A DNA stretch of 64,000 bases, taken from Clostridiales bacterium (GTDB lineage Bacteria; Bacillota; Clostridia; Christensenellales; Aristaeellaceae). The notes beneath the pieces are model-generated. The model was not told the origin of the DNA. It ran no database searches and saw nothing but the letters and a program-made list of their open reading frames with translations. Shown here in pieces: positions 59,083 to 64,000 of the stretch; position 1 is the first letter of the stretch, and every line of letters starts with the position of its first letter. The position numbers were made by a program, and so were the translations under genes. The DNA lies in NCBI GenBank assembly GCA_012837525.1, contig DUQZ01000024.1:28206-92205 (forward strand). The letters run 5' to 3'.

Positions 59083-59237
59083 CTGAACACATGAGGTAAC
59101 GCAATCATGGGCCGAGGATTTTTTTGTCTCCGCTAAGTCGAGTGAAGGAGGCGTAGCCGCAGTGCTACGTTGACTGAGCGAGACAACGCGGAGGCGGAAA
59201 AAGACCGGCCCATGGCAGCGTTAATGAATGCGTTCAG
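59083..59237. mobile_element. Large palindromic element, probable MITE flanked by TA
   Basis: The sequence from 59080 to 59240 is an imperfect palindrome centred at 59160. Paired arms from outside in: ATACTGAAC with GTTCAGTAT, CAT with ATG, TAACGC (59097-59102) with GCGTTA (59218-59223), CATGGGCCG (59106-59114) with CGGCCCATG (59206-59214), TCTCCGC with GCGGAGG, and CGTAGC (59152-59157) with GCTACG (59164-59169) at the tip. CTGAAC/GTTCAG ends are flanked by TA on both sides, as for IS630/Tc1-type insertions. It has no ORF. Right end is a few bases from the ribosome site of the asparaginase gene. Confidence 0.65.
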
Positions 59238-59255
59238 TATACAAAGGAGAAATAT

Positions 59256-60248
59256 ATGCTTCCACGCATCACGCTATTGGCTACCGGCGGCACGATCGCC
59301 AGCCAGCAGACCGACCAGGGCCTCATGCCGCTGACTACCGCGAAAGGCATTTTGGATTTTATGCCCAATTTGCGGGAGTTGGCCGATTTGACGGCCAATG
59401 ATGTGTTTATGCTGGACTCCAGCAACATCCAGCCGGAGGAATGGCAGCTGCTGGCCAGGGCGGTGCTGGAGGCCGCAAAGCAAGCAGACGGCATCATCAT
59501 CACCCATGGCACGGACACCATGGCCTATACCGCCTCTGCCCTCAGTTTTATGCTGCAGGGCATCGGGATTCCGGTGGTGTTTACCGGCTCACAACTGCCG
59601 CTGATGCACCCGCACTCCGACGCGCCGGGCAACCTGCGGGAAGCCTTCGCCATGGCGCTTTCCGGCCGCGCGGGCGTGTACATTGCCTTTCAACACAAGG
59701 TAATCCACGGCACGCGCGCGGTGAAGATGCGCACGCTGGGCTTTGACGCCTTTGACTCCATCAACCTGCCGCCGGTGGGCACCTTTGACGCGGACGGCCT
59801 GCACCTGGTGCAGGAGCCGCCGCCCCTAACGCCAGCTGACTTGGGCGCGGACCCGCTGGCCATTGACGCCAGAGTCTTTTTGCTGAAAATGATGCCGGGC
59901 ACGGACCCGGAGATCTTTGACCACATCCTGCGCGCGGGCTACCGCGGCCTGGTGCTGGAAGCCTTTGGCTTAGGCGGGCTGCACTATATAAGGCGCAACC
60001 TGATTGACAAGCTGCGCAAAATCAGCGAAGCCGGGGTGATTACACTGGTCACCACCCAGTGCCTGTATGAGAAGGCGGATTTTAACATCTATGAGGTGGG
60101 CAAGGGCTTCCAGACGCCGGGTATTTACGGCGCAAGCGACATGACCACCGAGGCCGCGGTGACCAAATTGATGTGGGCGCTGGGTGATTTGCCCAAGCGG
60201 CAGCGTTTGCTTACCCAGTGCCTGGTGTATGAGATGTGTGACAGGTAA
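59256..60248 (+). CDS. ansA: L-asparaginase, type I
   Basis: A 330-residue cytosolic-type asparaginase that hydrolyses L-asparagine to aspartate and ammonia. The two active-site threonine regions are LLATGGTIAS (residues about 8-17) and IITHGTDTMAYTAS; the substrate-binding serine lies in MLDSSNIQPE. TGSQLPLMHPHSDAPGNLREAF is a family string. There is no signal peptide, in line with type I. Ribosome site AAAGGAG, six bases before the ATG, directly next to the palindromic element, so folding of the leader could affect initiation. A bidirectional terminator follows 14 nt downstream. Confidence 0.94.
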   Translation: MLPRITLLATGGTIASQQTDQGLMPLTTAKGILDFMPNLRELADLTANDVFMLDSSNIQPEEWQLLARAVLEAAKQADGIIITHGTDTMAYTASALSFMLQGIGIPVVFTGSQLPLMHPHSDAPGNLREAFAMALSGRAGVYIAFQHKVIHGTRAVKMRTLGFDAFDSINLPPVGTFDADGLHLVQEPPPLTPADLGADPLAIDARVFLLKMMPGTDPEIFDHILRAGYRGLVLEAFGLGGLHYIRRNLIDKLRKISEAGVITLVTTQCLYEKADFNIYEVGKGFQTPGIYGASDMTTEAAVTKLMWALGDLPKRQRLLTQCLVYEMCDR

Positions 60249-60262
60249 AAAGCAGGGCAATT

Positions 60263-60298
60263 AAAACATCCCTCCGGTGTCGTTTGGAGGGATGTTTT
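60263..60298. terminator. Bidirectional intrinsic terminator
   Basis: AAAACATCCCTCC (60263-60275) pairs perfectly with GGAGGGATGTTTT (60286-60298) over a 10-nt loop. It serves ansA on the plus strand and the YdcF gene on the minus strand. Confidence 0.92.
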
Positions 60299-60315
60299 CT
60301 TATGTCTATGTATGA

Positions 60316-60936
60316 TTAAAACCTGTCCAAAAACGGGATGAAGCGCTGCAGCAGATATTTGCCCCAGGCCAGGGTTTCCCGGAAGTGGTTTTTGACCCAG
60401 TATTCCGGCTTGATTGGGCTGCCCACGCCGGAGGGGTTGAGGCCCATGTCCCGCGCGATCTGCAGCGCGCGCGGCAGGTGGTAGTCGCTGGTCACAATCA
60501 GCAAATCCACCGTGCTGCGCGAGAGCAGCTTGACGGCGTTTGCCAGGTTTTCCTTGGTGTTAAAGGAGGTGTCGTCCATCAGCACGTGCTCCGGCAACAC
60601 ACCCCGGGCAATCAGCCAGGCGGCCATGACGGAGGCCTCTGTCGCAGGCTCATCCGCGCCCTGCGCGCCGGTAACCACTATCTGCATGGGCTGGGCCTTG
60701 TACATCTCCAGCGCCTTGTTTAACCGCCACTCCAGCTGCACGCTGGGGCTGCCGTCCGGGTTGACCTGCGCGCCCAGCACCACGATGGCGCTGTAGGTGC
60801 CCGGTTGAGGCAGGGTGTATTCCTTATACAGCAGGTGCCCAAACAGGCCTACGAAGGCCAGGACACCCAGGGTAATCAGCCAGCCGATCAATCTGAACAC
60901 CCGGCCAATGCAGCCTGGTTTTCTGTTTCTTGCCAT
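60316..60936 (-). CDS. YdcF/SanA-like DUF218 membrane protein
   Basis: A 206-residue protein with one N-terminal membrane helix (LIGWLITLGVLAFVGLFGHLLY) and an extracytoplasmic DUF218 domain: SAIVVLGAQVNPDGSPS, the VVTGAQGADEPATEASVMAAWL loop, and IVTSDYHLPRALQIA. The group includes SanA, YdcF and ElyC, linked to envelope integrity, but the reaction is not known. It lies 16 nt after radC on the same strand with AAGGAG before its ATG, so the two are probably one transcript. This fits no obvious functional link to RadC. Confidence 0.88.
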   Translation of the reverse strand: MARNRKPGCIGRVFRLIGWLITLGVLAFVGLFGHLLYKEYTLPQPGTYSAIVVLGAQVNPDGSPSVQLEWRLNKALEMYKAQPMQIVVTGAQGADEPATEASVMAAWLIARGVLPEHVLMDDTSFNTKENLANAVKLLSRSTVDLLIVTSDYHLPRALQIARDMGLNPSGVGSPIKPEYWVKNHFRETLAWGKYLLQRFIPFLDRF

Positions 60937-60952
60937 GACAACTCCTTATACC

Positions 60953-61648
60953 TCATATCATTTGGTGGGCAGCGAAGCTAAAGGCGTCCTCGCCCGCGAT
61001 GATGATGTGATCCTGCAGCTTGATGGACAGCGGCGCCAAGATATCCTTGAGCGCTTTTGTCATGTCCACATCCGCCCGTGAGGGCTGTGCCAGGCCCGAG
61101 GGATGGTTGTGCGCCAGCACACAGGCGCTGGCGCCGGCGCGCAGCAATTCCTGCGCGATCAGGCGCGGGTAGACCGCCGTCTCCCCCTCATCCCCGGTGG
61201 AGACCATGGCATGGGTAATCAGCCTGCCCCTGGCATCCAGGGAGAGCACCATGAAGCGCTCCACCCGCTCCCCCATCAAAAGAGCCTGGCAGCGTTTGAT
61301 GAGGCAGTCCGGCGTGGAAACATCAGTTTGCTCATTCACCAGGCCTTCCCGATACATCCGAAACAGGGGCAGCATCAGCGCGATCAAGGTGGCGCCGCTC
61401 TCCCCGATGCCTTTGACGGATTGCAAATCCTTGGCCGATGCCTGCAGCACGCGGTTAAGGCTGCCAAAGTGCTTCAGCAGCTGGTGCGCGATGGGGTTGA
61501 CGTCCTGGCGCGGGATGGCAAAGGTCAAGAGCAGCTCCAGCACCTCATGCGGCGCGAAGCCGGCAAGCCCGGAGGACATAAAACGCGCCCGCAGCCTGGC
61601 GCGGTGGCCGTGGTGCGGGTGCTGACTTGTCTGTGCCTGTTTTTCCAT
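60953..61648 (-). CDS. radC: RadC/UPF0758 JAB-domain protein
   Basis: A 231-residue RadC family protein. The N-terminal half has a helix-hairpin-helix region (ASAKDLQSVKGIGESGATLI). The C-terminal half is a JAB/MPN metal-binding domain with LAHNHPSGLAQPSRADVDMT, the JAMM-like signature, and a glutamate at VSTGDEGE. The biochemical role of RadC is unsettled despite the name. The best start is ATG at 61648: no ribosome site precedes it, and a good promoter ends only six bases upstream, so the mRNA may be leaderless. An in-frame TTG at 61684 exists but coincides with the -35 hexamer. Confidence 0.9.
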   Translation of the reverse strand: MEKQAQTSQHPHHGHRARLRARFMSSGLAGFAPHEVLELLLTFAIPRQDVNPIAHQLLKHFGSLNRVLQASAKDLQSVKGIGESGATLIALMLPLFRMYREGLVNEQTDVSTPDCLIKRCQALLMGERVERFMVLSLDARGRLITHAMVSTGDEGETAVYPRLIAQELLRAGASACVLAHNHPSGLAQPSRADVDMTKALKDILAPLSIKLQDHIIIAGEDAFSFAAHQMI

Positions 61649-61654
61649 GGGGTG

Positions 61655-61684
61655 AGTATAGCACAAGGGCTTCCGCGCCTTCAA
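61655..61684 (-). promoter_or_regulatory. Promoter of radC, close to the start codon
   Basis: Minus strand: TTGAAG (61684-61679), an 18-nt spacer, TATACT (61660-61655). The radC ATG begins six nt after the -10, which places the transcription start at or near the start codon. Confidence 0.65.
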
Positions 61685-61727
61685 GGGGAGCGCAGGCGCC
61701 TTCGTGTTTTACTTGGCTTGCCTTCTA

Positions 61728-62324
61728 TCAGGATGTCCACAGCGCCGCAACAGATTGCTGCAGCGCGGGGACCACCTCTTCCATAAACCAGGGGTTTTTC
61801 AGGTGCCAGCGGAAGTTGAGCGGCGAGGGATGCACGATGGGGAAATACCGGGGCAGATAGTCCTGATACGCCCGGACAGTTTCTGTCAGGTTTTTCCTGG
61901 CGTTCTTCCCAAGGTAGTAATCCACCGCGTATTTGCCGGCCAGCACAATGAGGCTGGCCTGCGGCATGTGCGCAAGCAGTTGGGGATGCCACCGCGCGGC
62001 GAACTCTTTGCGCGGCGGCAGATCCCCGGATTTGCCTTTGCCGGGATAGTAAAAATCCATTGGCAGAAGGGATACTTTGGTGATGTCCCGAAAGACGGTT
62101 TCCTCAATCCCCAGCCACTGCATCAGCCGCCTGCCGCTTTCATCCCCCCAGGGAATGCCTGCGGTTTGGGCTTTGATGCCGGGTGCCTGGCCGACTACGA
62201 CCAGGCGGGCTTTGGGGTGGGCGGTGAACAGCGGGCCAATGCCCTGGCTTTGAAACCGGGCATTGGCCGCGTCCACACTGATCGCTTCGCGAATGGCCTC
62301 AATGGGGCTTGGCGATTTGTCCAT
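61728..62324 (-). CDS. Uracil-DNA glycosylase-family protein
   Basis: A 198-residue single-domain protein of the uracil-DNA glycosylase superfamily, in the group related to SMUG/MUG-like and YqfB-type proteins. Motif A is VVVGQAPGIKAQTAGIPWGDESG, and the second motif is IVHPSPLNFRWHLKNPWF. ADITKVSLLPMDFYYPGKGKSGDLPP-like text in the middle is typical of this branch. There are no cluster cysteines as in family 4/5 enzymes. It should excise uracil or another damaged base. Its ATG overlaps the stop of the sodium symporter gene (TGATG), an operon pairing with no clear logic. Confidence 0.85.
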   Translation of the reverse strand: MDKSPSPIEAIREAISVDAANARFQSQGIGPLFTAHPKARLVVVGQAPGIKAQTAGIPWGDESGRRLMQWLGIEETVFRDITKVSLLPMDFYYPGKGKSGDLPPRKEFAARWHPQLLAHMPQASLIVLAGKYAVDYYLGKNARKNLTETVRAYQDYLPRYFPIVHPSPLNFRWHLKNPWFMEEVVPALQQSVAALWTS

Positions 62325-63694
62325 CAGCCAATGGCGCCCTTTTTGAGGACCAGCACGTAGTAAAGGTTGATGACAAAGACCAGCGCGGTCACGCCGACGA
62401 ACACATAGCGGCCGTAGTTGTAAAAGCCGTCGCCCACCTTCTTTTCAAGGGCGCCCTTGTTGATCTCGTCAATGGCCCATTGCTTGTTGCAAAACCAGAA
62501 GAACATGATGGCCGCAAGCAAGGCGCCCGCCGGGATGATGTAGATGCTGACGATGTCCATCAGCAGGCCTAGGTTGTCCGCGTTTTCAAAGGGCAGGCCG
62601 ACCACGAAGGCCAAGGCGCAGACTGCCACCACGGATGCCCAGCGGGGCAATTTCAAGGTGGCTTTCACCGCGTCCACCGGGGTTTCAAACAGGTTGATGA
62701 GGGAGGTGATGCCCGCGAAGGTCACCGCCACAAAGAACAGGATGGAGAAGATGCGCCCGCCCGGGATGGCCTGCAGCACCTCCGTCATGGTGAGGAAGAG
62801 CAGCGGCGGCCCAGCAGCCGGGTCCTTGCCGTAGGCAAAGGCGGCGGAGATGATGAGCACCGTAGCCAGTACTGAGCCCATGGTATCCAGCACCGCGATC
62901 TGCTTGGCGCTTTTGCGCACGTCTTCCTTGTCACTCAGGTAGCTGCCGTAAATGACCGTGCCGGAGCCTGCTAAAGACAGGCTGAAGAAGGCCTGGCCCA
63001 GCGCGAACACCCAGGTATTGGGGTCACCCAGTTTTTTGAAGTCCGGCGTCACCAGGAACTTCAGGCCATCCAGGGAGCCGGGCACCGTGAACACGCGGAT
63101 GCCAAAGATGATAAAGAGGATGAAGATCATGGGCACCATGACCTTGTTGACCACTTCAATGCCCTTGGATACGCCGGCGATGAGCACAAAGGCTGTGATC
63201 AGCATGGCGATCAAGTGCCAGGGCAGGCTGCCCATGTCGCCCACGATCTGGCCAAAGTAGGGGCCCACTTCATTTGTCATCAAGGCACCGGTGATGGCGC
63301 CCACGGTATAGCGAAGGATCCAGCCCACCACCACCGTGTAGCCAACAGCAATACCAAAGGAACCAAGGACAGGAATCCAGCCTAAGACTTTACCGATTAC
63401 AGGGTTTTTCTTGGCCTGGCGCAGGGCTTCCGCGAAGGCGCCCAGCGGGCCCGAGCGCGTGCCGCGCCCCAGGGCGGTTTCCTCCACAATGCCGACATAA
63501 CCGATGAAGGCCACAAAGAGGAAGTACGGAATCAGGAAGGCCGCGCCGCCAAACTGGCCAACCCGAAAGGGGAATAACCAGATGTCTCCCATACCTAAGG
63601 TAGAGCCGACGCAGGCTAAGATGAAACCAATTCTGGAACGGAATTGGTCCCGGTTGGGTGACAGATCAGGTTGGACGTTTTTGTTTTCCGTCAT
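62324..63694 (-). CDS. NSS-family sodium-dependent amino-acid transporter
   Basis: A 456-residue neurotransmitter:sodium symporter family protein with about eleven to twelve helices. The first helix region RIGFILACVGSTLGMGDIWLFPF is the signature of the bacterial MhsT/LeuT-like branch, and FALGQAFFSLSLAGSGTVIYGSYL forms helix 6. ATG at 63694 (MTENKNVQP) is preferred over an upstream start. It follows the end of a tryptophanase/tyrosine phenol-lyase gene on the same strand, a known pairing in which the symporter imports the aromatic amino acid for degradation. Tryptophan or tyrosine is thus the likely substrate. Confidence 0.92.
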   Translation of the reverse strand: MTENKNVQPDLSPNRDQFRSRIGFILACVGSTLGMGDIWLFPFRVGQFGGAAFLIPYFLFVAFIGYVGIVEETALGRGTRSGPLGAFAEALRQAKKNPVIGKVLGWIPVLGSFGIAVGYTVVVGWILRYTVGAITGALMTNEVGPYFGQIVGDMGSLPWHLIAMLITAFVLIAGVSKGIEVVNKVMVPMIFILFIIFGIRVFTVPGSLDGLKFLVTPDFKKLGDPNTWVFALGQAFFSLSLAGSGTVIYGSYLSDKEDVRKSAKQIAVLDTMGSVLATVLIISAAFAYGKDPAAGPPLLFLTMTEVLQAIPGGRIFSILFFVAVTFAGITSLINLFETPVDAVKATLKLPRWASVVAVCALAFVVGLPFENADNLGLLMDIVSIYIIPAGALLAAIMFFWFCNKQWAIDEINKGALEKKVGDGFYNYGRYVFVGVTALVFVINLYYVLVLKKGAIG

Positions 63695-63744
63695 GGGTGG
63701 GGAGTCTCCTTTCGTGTGATTCGATATATTTATATATAAAAACA

Positions 63745-63846
63745 CAGTGATGGGCACAGTACACTGTCTCCGCCTGTCCCATCCCCAAACTGCCAGTACA
63801 ATCGGGAGCGGTTAAACGGAAACGGTGAGCGACCAGCCCATCACTG
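63745..63846 (-). promoter_or_regulatory. Long-range hairpin between lyase and transporter genes
   Basis: CAGTGATGGGC (63745-63755) is the exact inverse complement of GCCCATCACTG (63836-63846), 80 nt apart. On the minus strand the closing arm is followed by TGTTTTTATATA, so the structure could terminate or attenuate transcription before the symporter gene. A 12-bp palindrome, ACAGTACACTGT, lies at 63756-63767, next to the inner end. Confidence 0.5.
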
Positions 63847-63871
63847 CGTTGTCTCTCGCGGAGCTTAGGGT

Positions 63872-64000
63872 TTATTTTTCGACCGGTGCGAGGGACGCCT
63901 GGAAGTGCCGCAGGATGGGCGGCTCCCAGGTGATGCGATAGCCATGTTTGATGTTGTTGCGGTTGTCCCAGACGGCCTTGATGCCGTCCAAGACCATGTC
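63872..64000 (-). CDS. Tryptophanase/tyrosine phenol-lyase, C-terminal part (cut by the window edge)
   Basis: The last 42 codons of a minus-strand gene, ending in TAA at 63872-63874. The peptide includes DGIKAVWDNRNNIKHG and RITWEPPILRHFQASLAP. The YEPxxLRHF-type ending is the C-terminus of the pyridoxal-phosphate beta-eliminating lyases TnaA and tyrosine phenol-lyase, which release indole or phenol plus pyruvate and ammonia. The fragment cannot separate the two. The downstream NSS symporter supports an aromatic amino-acid catabolic unit. Confidence 0.72.
   Translation of the reverse strand, partial: DMVLDGIKAVWDNRNNIKHGYRITWEPPILRHFQASLAPVEK

Noticed and set aside
1..64000. CRISPR arrays, rRNA genes, prophage genes
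   Set aside because: I saw no regularly spaced repeats, rRNA-like conserved stretches or phage structural, integrase or lysis genes in the window.

Overview
The window is about 64 kb of densely coding, GC-rich (by eye near 60%) bacterial chromosome. The gene content fits an anaerobic, fermentative member of the Clostridia (Bacillota). It carries an Hnd-type NAD(P)-linked [FeFe]-hydrogenase operon with sensory side modules, a GlgB-GlgC-GlgD-GlgA glycogen operon with the clostridial GlgD paralogue, strong AGGAGG ribosome binding sites, and secreted proteins with short AxA-type signal peptides. An uncultured Christensenellales-like lineage is my guess, but nothing here proves it. I see no rRNA, CRISPR array, prophage or integrase. 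There is one tRNA gene and one probable MITE. Layout: 0.1-8.2 kb, minus strand, is a pentose operon (cupin, alpha-xylosidase, GPH sugar symporter, araA, ribulokinase-like FGGY kinase, araD). It reads as import of arabinose/xylose-containing oligosaccharides, release of alpha-xylosyl residues, and conversion of L-arabinose to D-xylulose 5-phosphate. 8.3-18.9 kb, minus strand, is one long compact operon: DRTGG protein, RsbW-like ATPase, HydS-like Fe-S protein, second DRTGG protein, PHP phosphoesterase, HndA, GHKL ATPase, HndB, HndC, HndD (catalytic [FeFe] hydrogenase), then a NitT/TauT-type ABC importer. Its roughly 200-nt leader holds a palindromic operator-like site and two mutually exclusive hairpins, the second an intrinsic terminator, so it looks attenuated. 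19.2-21.5 kb, plus strand, is an ABC-2 exporter pair. 21.6-29.5 kb holds a Gfo/Idh/MocA dehydrogenase, an orphan mycothione-reductase-like flavoprotein, a PhoU homologue with a DUF1653 protein, an amino-acid ABC importer split over two divergent units, and a secreted SH3-like protein. 29.6-38.1 kb, minus strand, holds a large secreted propeller-plus-solute-binding fusion and, upstream of it, the glycogen operon; its GlgA ends in a roughly 130-residue Lys/Ala/Pro tail like histone H1. 38.3-43.3 kb, plus strand, holds a degenerate metallophosphoesterase, polyphosphate kinase, CysRS and a ComEA-like protein. 43.3-52.9 kb, mostly minus strand, holds a protein of five peptidoglycan-binding repeats, RadA, (thiamine pyrophosphokinase on the plus strand), an APH-fold sugar kinase, and a four-gene envelope operon (L,D-transpeptidase, unknown lipoprotein-sized protein, MBOAT acyltransferase, AlgX/AlgJ-like protein). 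53.0-58.4 kb has tRNA-Ser(CGA), a YcaQ/AlkX-type glycosylase, and an operon of DUF5058-type membrane proteins with an M20 peptidase, followed by an EamA permease. 58.5-64 kb has a peroxiredoxin, a large palindromic element (probable TA-flanked MITE) in the leader of an asparaginase gene, a YdcF protein, RadC, a uracil-DNA-glycosylase-family protein, an NSS amino-acid symporter and the end of a tryptophanase/tyrosine phenol-lyase gene. The most unusual items are the hydrogenase leader and its operon composition, the histone-like GlgA tail, the MITE in the asparaginase leader, and the LDT-MBOAT-AlgX envelope operon.
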